A stretch of 64,000 nt of DNA, taken from Perognathus longimembris pacificus (lineage: Eukaryota; Chordata; Mammalia; Rodentia; Heteromyidae). Below, one piece after another: positions 23,520 through 34,130 of this stretch (its first letter is position 1; each line of letters starts with the position of its first letter). The translations under genes and the position numbers were made by a program. The notes beneath the pieces are model-generated. The model did no database searches and was not told the DNA's origin. It saw only the letters and a program-made list of their open reading frames with translations. The stretch is from NCBI RefSeq assembly GCF_023159225.1, contig NC_063167.1, forward strand, positions 4,576,234-4,640,233, written 5' to 3'.

Positions 23520-24039
23520 TATGTTCAGGCTCTAATCCACCCCCACTTTCCAAGGGAGACTCCTGAAGCACAGGAAAGGAAAGGAGCCTTGTTAGTGTGG
23601 GAAACAGACTGAGAGCACATGCCTGGGCCGCTGGCGGTCCTGAGCAAGGACGGTGCCTGTGCAGCTGGGGTCGGGAGAGACCGTGTTCTCTGCTCCTCTG
23701 CCGGCTGTCACTGTGACCTTGAAGGGGAACTCCAAAGTCAGGAGGCTGCTCCCCAGGACCCCTGGCTTCAAGAAGACACCAGAACAAGCACAGAGTCAAC
23801 AACAGTCTTACCCCAGAGCTGCACAGCCCTTCAGCAGCATTGACAGAAATGGCTTTCTGGCCTTCTGCTCCCAGTCTTGGCTCCTCAGCCAGCAGTCTGG
23901 GGAAGAGCCCTGTTCAGCCCGCTGCTCCCCCACTGCCCACCACCCCCCACAGAGGGCTAGACAGGACTCAGTGAGCAAAGACACATCCAGTCATTGTGGA
24001 TTGGCCATCAGGCGCTTCTGACTCCACCCTAGGCAGCCG

Positions 24040-25215
24040 TCAATCTTCCCTATGAACATGTCTCAAGTGCACAATCCCTAGAAGTGGAATCATGCCATGT
24101 GTGTGGTCTGCTGGCTGGCATCTTTCACTTACCATGATGCTCTCTGGGCTCACCTGCATGTGGCATGTCCTTCTTTACGTATCCGTATGTGCAGACATCT
24201 GTCTCCATCTCTCTCGGGGCTGTACTAGGAGGGGAATGGCTGTATCATGGTAACTGTGTGATTTGCCTTCAACGGGACTGCTAGGTTATCTTCTAAAGGA
24301 GCTATACTTTTTTTTTTTTTTTTTTTTTGCCAGTCCTGGGGCTTGGACTCAGGGCCTGAGCACTGTCCCTGGCTTTTTTTTGCTCATGGCTAGCACTCTA
24401 CCTCTTGAGCCACAGCACCACTTCCAGCTTTTTCTGTGTATGTGGTGCTGAGGAATCAAACCCAGGGCTTCATACATGCTAGGCAAGGATTCTAATGCTA
24501 TGCCACATTCCCAGCCCGGAGCTACACTATTCTAAATGCCCACCCGTGGCGTCTGAGGTTTCTACTGTTTCCATTCCTGACAGCTCTAATAGCTGCCCGT
24601 CGTGTTGGTAACAGTCACTTTGTGAGAGTGAAGTGGTGTCTCGTTGTGGTTTTGATGTCCATTTCCACAGTGACTAAGATGGCTCCACATTTTTTTTCAT
24701 GTCTTTAGTGGTCATTTATATGTCTTCTTTGGAAGAAAAATTCTATTTAGATCCTGTGTTTATTGAAAAAGTGGAGTTACTTGCTTTTTTATTTTATTTT
24801 TGTCACTTCAGAGATCCTTTTATATTCTAGACGCAAGTTCCCTATCAGATATGTGTTTCACAAGTATTTTCTTTTAGTGAATGGTCTTTTCACTTCCTGG
24901 GTGGTGTTATTTCCTTGAAGTACAGTTGATGATTCCAGTTTATCTACTGTTTCTTTGGTTGGCTGTGCTTTTGATATTGTATTTAAGAAACCAGTGGTGT
25001 TCGATGCCATGAAGGCTTACTATTTTTTCTAAGATTTTTTAAATACATTTTAGTTCTTATATTTAGATCTTTGCTCCACTATGAGCTAATTTTTATTTAT
25101 GGTGTGAGGTAGGGATCCATTTTTTACTCTTGCATGAGCATAGCCAGTTTTCCCAGTTCCATTTATTAAAAGACTATTCTTTTTCCATTTTATTACCTTG
25201 TCACTTCTCACTCAT
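24040..25215 (-). mobile_element. Ancient L1 (L1M-type) relic interrupted by a SINE
   Basis: The + strand carries the reverse complement of the L1 3' region. Recognisable phrases include agaagtggaatcatgcc, gtgaagtggtgtctcg, gatgtccatttcc, ctatcagatatgtg, tggtgtgaggtaggg and ttccatttattaaaagac. It is heavily diverged, with no intact reading frame. A dimeric SINE interrupts it at 24308-24517. It is a dead fragment. Confidence 0.82.
24308..24517 (-). repeat. Dimeric SINE inserted in the L1 relic
   Basis: A poly(T) run (reversed poly(A)) is followed by the reversed right and left monomers ending cacattcccagccc. Near-identical flanks, ggagctatac before and ggagctacac after, are the probable target-site duplication. 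Confidence 0.9.
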
Positions 25216-25239
25216 TTTTTGGTGTTTATTTATTTATTT

Positions 25240-25434
25240 ATTTTGCCAGTCCTGGGGCTTGAACGCAGGGCCTGAGCACTGTCCCTGGCTTCTTTTTGCA
25301 CAAGGCTAGCACCTTACCACTTGAGCCACAGCGCCACTGCTGGCTTTTTCTGTTTATGTGGTACTGAGGAATCAAACCCAGGGCTTCATGCATGCTAGGC
25401 AAGCACTCTACCACTAGGCCAGATTCCCAGTCCC
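25240..25434 (-). repeat. Dimeric SINE at the L1 relic border
   Basis: (TTTA)n tail, ttttgccagtcctggggc, then the reversed monomers to ggccagattcccagtccc. Similar flanks (actcattttttggtg and actcatggttttttg) suggest a target-site duplication. Confidence 0.88.
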
Positions 25435-25905
25435 ACTCATGGTTTTTTGTGTTTTTTTTTAAGATGCTTACTTCATTGTGCCTTAAGTATAAATTGTGTG
25501 TCTTGCACTTACTTTAAAATTGTCATTTGATCAGAATTCAGCTTAATTTTCTATTATTGAAAGCTTTGGGGGTTGATATGTGCAGAAATAAGCTTGATTT
25601 CTTATAAGTCAAGAGAGGTCAGACTGTGCTGCAGTAACCAACAACTCAACCTCAGTGATTTGTGACTTAGGCTCCAAGTCCAGTGGTTATCAGAAGGGAC
25701 AGCGTTGCCTATGGTTTTCTTTTAGTTACGTGGGCTAGTAGAACTCACTGCTTTATACAAACAAGCTTTCATAATCACTATGGTTGAGTAGAAGACTGTG
25801 GTGGGCAGGTCATTGGCTCTGGACGTTTCTGTAATAATGCAGTTTTCCATTGGCCAAAAGAAAACCATGTGGTTACATCTAACTTCAGCGTGTTCAGGTC
25901 ATGCT

Positions 25906-26165
25906 GGGCTTGGTGGCTCATGCCTGTAATGAGAGGTGGAGTTTGGGGGGTGAGGGTTGTAAATCAAGGCCAAAATTCACTAGACCCCATAGCTGGGCAT
26001 GATGGCATGCGTCTGTTATGCCAGTTATGTGGGAAGCAATAAATAGATCATGGTTCAGGCCAGCTCAGGCATAAGTGCAGGACCCTATTAGAAAAATGAC
26101 TAATGCAAAATGGGCTAGTGCATGGCTCAAGTGGTAGGAGTGCCTGCCTCACAAATGCTACCGAA
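25906..26165 (+). repeat. Decayed B1-like/tRNA-like SINE remnants
   Basis: Two degraded heads (gctgggcttggtggctcatgcc and agctgggcatgatggcatgc) are followed by ggctcaagtggtaggagtgcctgcc. These are older than the other copies. Confidence 0.65.
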
Positions 26166-26386
26166 AAAAATATATATGGGGGGGGTTTCAGGCTTGAGCA
26201 AAATACCCCCACAAGGATGACAAACAGGAATATTATCATTTGTTTCCCTTGAAGGATCTGAATGAAATTAGCTGAGACTTTGTGTTCTGCATCTCAAACT
26301 GTAAATAATCATTGTACGAAGGGTCCATTGCAGACACTTCCAAACTATTCTCTTAAACTGATGGTTTCTAAATAATGGTAAAATTT

Positions 26387-26643
26387 AGCCAGGTGTTGGT
26401 AGCTAGGATTACAGAATCCTAGCTACTCGGGAGACTGAGATCTGAGGATCTCAGTTCTAAACCAGCCCAGGCAGGAAAGTCTGTGAGAGTCTTATCTCCA
26501 ATTAATCACCAAAAGGCTGGAAGAGCTTTGGCTCAAGAGGTAGAGCGCTAAAGTGATAGCCTTGAGGGGGAAAACAAAAGCTCAGGGACAGTGCCCATCC
26601 TGAGTTCAAGTTCCAGGACTGGGGGGGAGGGTGCGTGTGCGCG

Positions 26644-26676
<33 letters not shown>
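26387..26676 (+). repeat. Composite SINE with CA/CG tail
   Basis: B1-like half, ttaatcaccaaaaggc, then the tRNA-like half ending gagttcaagttccaggactgg. It runs into a CG/CA tract (about 26632-26676). Confidence 0.87.
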
Positions 26677-27720
26677 GCTTGGAATGGGGTGGGTTGAGTG
26701 CAGGTTTGGAACTAGAAATCCAAATCTGCTTCTGGAAGCAAACTGCCTGACTTCTTGAAGCCTTTGGATTATCCTCCCTACAATGTCCTGCCTGCAGGAG
26801 ACGTGGCGGCCATGGATCTCGGGCGTGCCTCCAACAGGCCTCCCACAAACCATAGTGGCCGAGATAAAACACTGGGTCTGCATTAGAGGGGGAAACTGCA
26901 CTTCGCCTGGGTCCTGCCAGGGGACTCATAGCTGAGGAAAGCTTTTGTTCTCTATTAAAAAAATAAGGCACAGGCGTACTCAGAGCCCCATCAAACTCAG
27001 TGTAACAATTTGCTGGGTTCACATGCATGCGTTACCTTTTCATTTTCTAACGTCCAAGAGAGGACCACACTAAGACACACCCATGAGGAACAACCACCGG
27101 CAGGTCTTCCATTCCAGTGTTGCCGTAAGAGCTCTGAGCAGGCTCAGGAAGCATCCAGCTCACTCTCCTTCGGCCCCACCCAACTTTTTGCAAGGTCCAA
27201 GCAGGGCTCTCCCTCCACGGATGCACGGGGACTCAGGAAGTACCTTCTGTCATCCCGGTTGAGGACATTCCCATAGATGACACCACAGGCTGCTGAGCCA
27301 ACCCCAGACCAGAGGCTTAAGCCGATGCCTCCTGTGCTGGAGCAGCCACCTGTGTGTGTGCCCAGGAGCCACGGGGCTGCTGGGAGAAGGGGAGTGGGGC
27401 CCTGAGTTTCCCCTGGGAAATGCCCAGGGCTGACCTCTGCCTCGGAAAAACAACACGGCACAATACAACAAAGTTTCCCAGAGAGAGAAAGAAAAGACCA
27501 GAGGGTTCAGGAACTTGCCTGGATGCAGATCACGTCACCCTGAGTTCCAGGCACCGCAGAGTATCAGAGCAAGCGCTATCCCTCCGGTGTCCCCCATTAG
27601 TCTCTGTTGCTTGCAACCCAACAACCATGAGCCGAGTGCACACAGTGTGCCCAGCTGAGCTGCGCATGTGCCAGGATAAGTCAGCCTTTATTCCCTCTTC
27701 TTAAGAAAAAGATTCAGGCT

Positions 27721-27968
27721 GAGCTGGGCACCCGTGGCTCATGCCTGTACATCCTAGCTACTCAGGAGACTGAAGTCTAAGGACCGTGGTTCAAAGACAG
27801 TTCGGGCAGGAAAGTGAGACTCTTCTAAGTAAGCACCAAAACAAAACAAACAAACAAAAAAAACCCAAAGTGGAGCTGTGGCTGCTTAAGTGGTAGAGAG
27901 CTAGCCTTGAATACTGGAGCTCAGGGATGGTGCCCAGGCCCTGAGATCAAACCCCAGTATTCACACAT

Positions 27969-28005
<37 letters not shown>
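27721..28005 (+). repeat. Composite SINE with (CA)n tail
   Basis: gagctgggcacccgtggctcatgcc through gccctgagatcaaaccccag, then about 20 CA units (27963-28005). Confidence 0.9.
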
Positions 28006-28007
<2 letters not shown>

Positions 28008-28239
28008 CAGCCTTTCTCTTAGCTATTAACAACTTGTTATTTAAGACACTTATGGTTGTGTGATATACGCAGGGAAAATTGCAAGGATTCTGAGCATGCC
28101 TCTCAAAGAGTTCTTACAAATGAAAAGCAGTGCTCAGAAAGCAGTTCCCACAAAGCCCCTGCTTCCTGACGGGCCGGCACTCGCCTCCCACCGACCCCTC
28201 AAAGCACCCTGACTTAGCAAAGAGAGCAACACCAGCTCA

Positions 28240-28325
28240 CTTTGATCAAGTGTTCATTATGGGCCAGGCACCAGGATTACCACTCTGTCTCTGTCCATTG
28301 GTTGATTTAATTCTCACCACCGATA
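28240..28325 (-). repeat. MIR-like fragment
   Basis: attatgggccaggcacc followed by ttgatttaattctcacc matches the reversed core of the ancient MIR SINE. Confidence 0.6.
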
Positions 28326-28877
28326 GGAAGGCAGGAGAGTGAAGCATACACTAGCAGATCCTGAATTTGAAGGTGCAGTATCTCCAAAGTCAGTGTGTCC
28401 TTGACTGACACTCCTACTCTGCTTTCCCTAGAAAGGATTTCTAGGGAGATTGTGTGCTGCAAGTCCAGTACCAACACTGCTCCCCATATATCTCTGCCCA
28501 GTGCCAGGGGAGGCCACAGAGGGCCCCAGTAAGTAGAGAGGAGTTCTTGCCTGTAAAGGGGAAGAGTACAAGCAGAGCTGGGAAGGGACAGGGGCCCGGT
28601 GTGGTGACGGTGGGTTAGCAGGCACACGCAGGCAGGAGTGTGAATTACATACAGGTCTTCAGACTTCGCCAGAGCAGGCTTTGGACCAGAAGGACTTGCT
28701 CATGTGCAGAGGGGTTGTGGCCAGCCCCCAAGGGATGACCTATTTGTTTCCCTTCCTGGTGTGGGCACAGGATGTCCCTCATGTGGCCTTTAACCAACAA
28801 TTATCCATTGTATGGATGATTGTGGCTGTGTTTGGGTTGAGTCAAGAGATACCACTCTTTTTGTTTGTCTTGGTTTT

Positions 28878-29056
28878 GTACTGGTCTTGGGGCTTGAACT
28901 CAGGGGCTGTCGTTGAGCTTCACCTCTAGCTCCACGGTGGTAAACTGAAGAAGAATCTCAGCACTTTCCTGCCTAGACTGGCTGGGAACCAAGATCCTCA
29001 GATCTCAGCCTCCTGAGCAGCTAGGTTTGCCAGCATGAGCCACTAGCACTTGGCCT
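28878..29056 (-). repeat. Composite SINE, internally shortened
   Basis: tactggtcttggggcttgaac, a shortened tRNA-like half (ctagctccacggtgg), then cagatctcagcctcctgagc. Confidence 0.8.
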
Positions 29057-29138
29057 CATCTCCATTGTTGAGACTAACTTTCATCCAGATGGCAGAAAAG
29101 AGACAGCCCTCCCCCCTCCTCCCAAATGTATGTGCAAG

Positions 29139-29367
29139 TACTGGGGCTTGAACTCAGGGCCTGGGTTTAGTGCTGACCCTCCCTGTCCCCCTCCCCCCCC
29201 CATTGAATGCTAGAGGGCTACCTCTTGAGCCACAGCTCCACTTCCAGCTTTATGCTGGAAGATAAAAGGTATGAATCTCACGGACTTTCCCGTCCAGACT
29301 GGTTTAGATCCTCAGATTTCAGCCTCTTGAGTAGCTAGGATTACAGGAAGCCTCCAGCGCCAGGCTA
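29139..29367 (-). repeat. Composite SINE (tRNA-like + B1-like)
   Basis: gtactggggcttgaactcagg, ctcttgagccacagctcc, and ttgagtagctaggattacagg. It contains a C-run insertion. It ends about 200 bp before CpG island 2. Confidence 0.85.
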
Positions 29368-29908
29368 GAGACGATCCTTTTTAAAGATAGCTGACAATAT
29401 AAAGGAGAAAGACAAAAGATGACCTCATCGCAGGTCTGGCGGGTCAGGCCGGCACAGGTCTTGGGGAGTGGGTGGGAACCGTGGTAGCGATCTCTTGGGG
29501 TTCCCCGGGCAGGCTGGGTAGCGTCGGTGAGGCTGGAGGAGAGCTGTGACTTGCATTTGTGGCAGGAGGCAAGAGGGCACTACGCGATCGTACCCAAGTG
29601 CGCAAAGCCTGCGCTACAACTTTTGGACGCCCAGGTTGGATCCGAGGGCCGGGCCGAGGCGCTCTTACTCCAGCTAGGGGATCGCCCAAATGGGGAGTCT
29701 TGCACGCGCCCGAATTCCCAGGGTGCCTCGGTCCACAGCCCTTCCCGGCCACCCTCAGCTCCACCCCGGCGGACGCCCGGGCTGAACCCCGTGACGGCGC
29801 TGCCTCCGGGGCCCTGCTTGCGCCCCCCCCCCGCCCGTCCGCCCCCGCCGTCCTCAATCCCCGCGCGCGGCGCCGCGCGGCGCAGCGCCGGCCCCTCCCG
29901 CGGCTGCA

Positions 29909-29963
29909 ATGCAGACGCCGCCGCCGCAGGGCGCGCCAGGCTGCGCCGGGAGCCAGAGACGGG
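29909..29963 (+). CDS. Candidate alternative first coding exon of a short CAMTA1
   Basis: An ATG at 29909 (G at -3) opens 18 codons plus one base, beginning MQTPPPQGAPG and ending GSQRR, and then meets a plausible donor, G|GTACGT at 29964. The exon ends in phase 1, as does exon B, so it could splice in frame to the exon at 44828, giving QRR-DNQFRMS. The product would lack the CG-1, activation and TIG regions but keep ankyrin and IQ repeats. A phase match has a one-in-three chance, and a weaker one also exists in CpG island 1, so this is a hypothesis needing transcript support. Confidence 0.25.
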
Positions 29964-30368
29964 GTACGTGGCGCCCTAGGGCGGGCCCCGACGGCGCCGC
30001 GCGGCGGCGAGCGATCCGGGTGCCCGCCGCCCCGGCGGGTCCCCGCGGCTGTCCGCACCGGGCAGCTGGCGCGGCCGTCGGCTTGGAGCCGCCCTTGCCC
30101 TCGGGTGGACCGTGACTTCCCCGAGAGCGCGTCTCCCTTCATCTCGGTGGAGGCGAGGGAGAGGGGCGTCCAGATGGGGCGTCGTGGCGGTGAGGGCGGT
30201 GTCCGTGGCCTACTGGGCGTCACGCACCGGGCGCGGGGCCGCGCTCCCTCCGCCCGCGCCCTCCGGGCCAGGCCCACATACGCCGTCCAGCGCGTCCGGG
30301 GCGCAGTTCCGGCGCAGTCCCCGCGCCGAGCGGCTCCGCGCCCCACACCTGCTTCTGCCCGGCTCCGG

Positions 30369-30453
30369 GTGACGTCTCGCCTCCCGATTGGCCCGCGCGG
30401 CCCGGGGGGCGGGGCCCGGGCCGGTGAGCTCACCGCCGCGCGCCGCCATTGGC
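30369..30453. promoter_or_regulatory. CRE-like site, two inverted CCAAT boxes and GC boxes
   Basis: TGACGTCT, then CGATTGGCCC, then GGGGCGGGG, then CCATTGGCC, all within 85 bp. CREB/ATF, NF-Y and Sp1 sites of this spacing are typical of TATA-less CpG promoters. CCAAT boxes usually lie 60-100 bp upstream of start sites, so + strand initiation around 30480-30600 would be expected. Confidence 0.55.
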
Positions 30454-32700
30454 CGGCGCAGCGCACTCGGGCTGTGGCGGGGAGACAGCGGTACCCGGAG
30501 CGCCGCGAGTCGCTCCAGTTGCGGCGGGTGGAGTTCCACGGCTCCCGTCCGGGCCGCGCGGGGCGGACGAGCGGGGGAGAGAGGAGGCTTGGTTCCGGGC
30601 CAGACGCAGCGGTAGCGGTGCGGTCCTAGTCTTGAGGGTGCGTTTGGAGGCCGGGCGCGTGCGGGGCGAGGGCGGCGGCCCGCGGGCACGCGCGTGTGGG
30701 GCGGGGTCGGGGGCGTGGGGAGCACGCGTGCTCGCGGCGTGGGGGCGCGCGTGTTTATGAGGGGGCGGCGGGAAAGCGGGGCGCGGGATCGGGGCGCGCG
30801 GGGGCGGGGGGAGAGGCGGGGAGGGCGCGCGCGTCCCGGGCGCGCGGGGGGCTTTGTGTTCAGCCGCGGAGTGCGCGCGGGGCCGCGCGTCGGGGGCGTC
30901 GGGGCCGCGTGTGCGTGACAAGTGCGTTGGAGGACTGCGCCGGAGACGCGTGTTGTTGGAGCGGGCGAGGCGTGTGTCGGTGGCCGGGCGTGCGTGGGAA
31001 CCCGGGCGGTGTTTCTGTGGCGAGGGCGGAGGTGCGTGTTTGCTGGACGGTGTGCGGGAGGGAGGGCGTGTTTGGATGAGCGTGCGTGGAGCGGGGACGG
31101 GCGTTGGGAGCGCTGGGAGCGCGCGTGTTGATGTGCGGCCGCAGGCGGAGGCGGGGGCGGGGGCGCGCGGGCGGGCGGGGCGCGCGGGGCCCGGGCGGTG
31201 GGTGGGGCTCGGCGGCCCCGGGGGAGGTGGCGGAGGTGCGGGGTCTGGCTCGCCCTTCTCCCGCGGCGGGGTCCCTCTGTGCCCCGGGGCGGCGGGGCGA
31301 GGCGTCCGGGCGTCGTGGCCGCCATCCAGCCCATCCCTCCGGTGGAGCTCGGGAGCTCTCGGAGAGGCTTTGGTTTGGGTGCGCAGGATGCAGTTGGGAA
31401 AGTTGCGAGGAAGGTGTGCAGGAACTTCTGGAAGCTTGGCGAGTCTGCAGCCCGGCCACAGGACAGGAGGGGTGCCCGGGCCCTCGCGGCCCCCACCCGC
31501 TGGCAGGCAGAGGGGCCGGAAGAGCAGCGGGCCCGGTGGCCGCGCGCTGGAGGACCTCCCGTGATTGCGGTCAGAGCCTGCGTGTTCTTTCTAGATGGCT
31601 GCAGACATCAGGACCAGCTCCACAGTCGGTAGACACTTCGGAAGCAGACGATGTTCGTGCGCACCGTCTTCTTCAGTTGCCCCCCCCCCCTCCGGGAATG
31701 ACAGCTCTAAAGCCCATTTCCTATTTTGCCCACTGTTTTTGTCGATAGGATTTCTACTGGCTAATGGGAAGTCTCTCTCTAATCAGGAGAGCAGACGGTG
31801 AAGAGGACAAGGGCTCTCAGATAACCACAAAGTGCCTCCTGCATTTGTTTCTTTGAACGCGTTCTATTCCTCCTACCAGCGAGACCAGACTCTGACATCT
31901 TAAAATGGTATTCCCAACAAGTTTTGTCTTGTATTGGCAAAATACCTGGCTGTTCATACAGGAACCTGCTCTTACTGCCCAAAAGAATTATTTCAAGTTT
32001 CCCTATTTCCAGTTTCAAGTTGCCATAAACAGGAGCTGGTAAAGCTGCACAGAATCCTTCTCCTGCTGTGTGTGTGTGTGTGTGTAAATATTTATTATGT
32101 GAAGACCAGAACTAGTTGATAACAAATAAGGTTATGTTTGAAGTAGATTAATGGAGTAATGTTTAATGTTTTAGAAAATAGTGTTTACTTCAAGGATATG
32201 TATTTCTCCAGAAAATTAACTTTGTAGTGAAAACGAGCAGACAAACCAGTGAATTTCTAAGAAACCATGATTAGATCATTCTCATTCTTGACTTGCTGGA
32301 TAATCCATCTGGGAATAAAGGTTTCATGCAGGAGTTCCCCATAGGGTAGGAGTTAAGGATTTATATCACAGACTACTAGTTCAGGCTTTTTTCTTGATCT
32401 CCTGTCAGGACTGAGCTCCATCCTTTGTCTAGAGGAGCTGTCACTGCTGCAACCTATTCCAGTTGGACTGTTCTAGACTACATAGATAACAGGTGGAAGT
32501 GAGAGTTCTTCACGTGAGAAAGAGTGAAGTTGAAGGATTGTTGACATTAAGAGTTTCCCACTATAAAAAGGAGGAGGCAGTTATAACCAAAAGACTGACA
32601 GGCTCAGCTCAGGAATACTTGTCCTCTGGCCTTGAAGGAAATGTAACTTTAGGGGATCTACGGTTTCCTTTTGAACTTGTGATCATTTTTCTGATGCGTT

Positions 32701-32816
32701 CATCATTGCTCTGGTGAGTGTGTGTGTGTGTGTACATGTACGTGTGTCCTGGGGTCTCAACTCAGGGCCTCATGTTTGATGAGCGTGCAGTCTTATCACT
32801 TGAGCCACATCCCAGC
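32701..32816 (-). repeat. (TG)n tract joined to a partial SINE
   Basis: TG repeats (about 32714-32747) lead into a reversed tRNA-like half (gtcctggggtctcaactcagg to cacttgagccacatcccagccc). Confidence 0.7.
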
Positions 32817-33940
32817 CCTTCTAGGGAACTTCTGAGGTTACGAAACTGCTGTAATCTGCCTTTTAAAAATATTTGATGAAAAGTTGTTACTACATCTATA
32901 TAAAGCACTGAGGTGTCACCTAAAGTTGAGGAAGACGGCTTTGTTAAACTGGCACATCTGTAGCCTGGGCGGGCAGTGGTTTTCTGGAGGTCCCTGGGTC
33001 TTTCGCAGCCCTGCACATTCTCCTCGCCGCTGCCTCTTCCTTGTGTGCTTGCTGTGTCTTCACGCATTGAAAGGCCTTGCTTTCTCTGATGTAAAGTAGT
33101 TTCATGTTTGTAACCCATCGATCTTTGAAAAGAGGGAGGCTCTCTGAGTGGTGCCAAGTCTTCATTATTAAATATCAACGGAGTATCCTGTCACAGCGTA
33201 TAAGCCTAATATTTGGGAGCTTATTTCAGATAGGAATTCCCTTGCCAAAAAGCTTCTGGCAGCCAAACAATGTGGTTTGTGTACACCTCACCTTTTTTTT
33301 TTTTAAGTCATCTAAGGGCGCTTAACGAGGCACAGATTTCACAGTGAAGCAAGATAAAAATAGATGAAGTAAAGGAGGATTAGACAAAAGGAAAGTGAAA
33401 CAACAGGAATTTGAAGTGGGCATGCCAATGAAGCTAATAAAAAACAACTCTGTATACAGTCCTCCATGTTCCTAGGGGTAGGCTGTGAAGTGTGTTCTAA
33501 GCTGCCTGGCGGTTGTAAATAGTGTGTGGCCGGTCCTGTCTGTCTTCCCTTTCATGGGGAGGCACTTCTGACAGCCATGAACTCTTAAGTGGCGATGGGA
33601 GAATTCTAGATGAGACGGACTGAATTACAGCAAAGACCACATGCCAACATTAGTCACACTTAACATTCAGGAAGTGCTTAATCGTCTGCGCAGTGACCCT
33701 GCTCACGTCAGGACAGTGGCACTCGATTATAAAGACCTGCAAGGATAGTGTCACTCCCTGGATGACATGGCCATCTCTCCTTTGCTGTTCTCTGATGTGC
33801 CTACAGATGGGTTAGCACCCAGCAGGAGACAAGGAGATACCTGTGCTGGCAGATAGGTTGCTCCCTGCCGTCCAAGCAGTCTGAGGAGCGGCTGTCAGCA
33901 TGGTAGATCTTTATAGAGAGGAGCTTTAAAGAAATCGGAG

Positions 33941-34130
33941 GGGCTGGGAATATGGCTTAGCAGTGGAGTGCTTGCCTTGCCTATATGAAGCCCTGGGTTC
34001 AATTCCTCAGCACCGCATATATAGAAAAAGCCAGAAGTGGCACTGTGGCTCAGGAGGTAGAGTGCTAGCCTTGAGCAAAAAGAAGCCAGGGACAGTGCTC
34101 AGGCCGTGAGTTCAAGCCCCAGGACTAGCG
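33941..34130 (+). repeat. Dimeric tRNA-derived SINE
   Basis: ggggctgggaatatggcttag to caagccccaggactagcgg, with an almost complete left and right monomer. Confidence 0.9.

Larger units (their letters stand above)
9578..24039 (+). other. CAMTA1: Long CAMTA1 intron, first part
   Basis: This stretch holds CpG island 1 (about 10.4-12.2 kb), a cluster of plus-strand SINEs near 13 kb, an unrecognised purine-rich stretch (about 13.4-15.1 kb), seven full or partial minus-strand SINEs between 15.4 and 22.9 kb, one plus-strand SINE with CA tail at 23.2 kb, and simple repeats. Old interspersed-repeat traces occur around 18.15-18.36 kb and 22.99-23.2 kb, which I cannot name with confidence. No coding exon is supported. 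Confidence 0.8.
29590..31560. promoter_or_regulatory. CpG island 2: likely internal promoter region
   Basis: About 2 kb is G+C- and CpG-rich. A core of promoter-type motifs lies at 30369-30453: a CRE-like TGACGTCT (30369-30376), inverted CCAAT boxes (ATTGG at about 30387 and 30449) and GC boxes near 30404. To its right (about 30620-31260) the + strand is strongly G-skewed; to its left (about 29750-29900) it is C-rich. That pattern fits a promoter transcribing rightward, perhaps bidirectionally. It sits in the intron just before the linker and ankyrin exons, so a shorter CAMTA1 could start here. An unrelated noncoding transcript is equally possible. Confidence 0.72.
24040..34130 (+). other. 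CAMTA1: Long CAMTA1 intron, middle part
   Basis: Besides the L1 relic, this stretch holds decayed and fresh SINEs (25.9-29.4 kb), CA microsatellites at SINE tails, a MIR-like fragment at about 28240-28325, CpG island 2 (29.6-31.6 kb), and AT-richer unique sequence at 31.6-33.9 kb. Apart from the candidate first exon in CpG island 2, no exon is supported. Confidence 0.75.

Noticed and set aside
29444..31496. Long frames on both strands in CpG island 2 (340 and 428 residues minus, 356 plus).
   Set aside because: Same cause: high GC removes stops. Composition is low-complexity Arg/Pro/Ala/Gly.
31595..31801. ATG directly after an acceptor-like TTCTTTCTAG, 68 codons (MAADIRTSST...).
   Set aside because: Poor start context (T at -3), it runs through a C-run and has no resemblance to CAMTA or other proteins. 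It could be a noncoding exon, but nothing supports coding.
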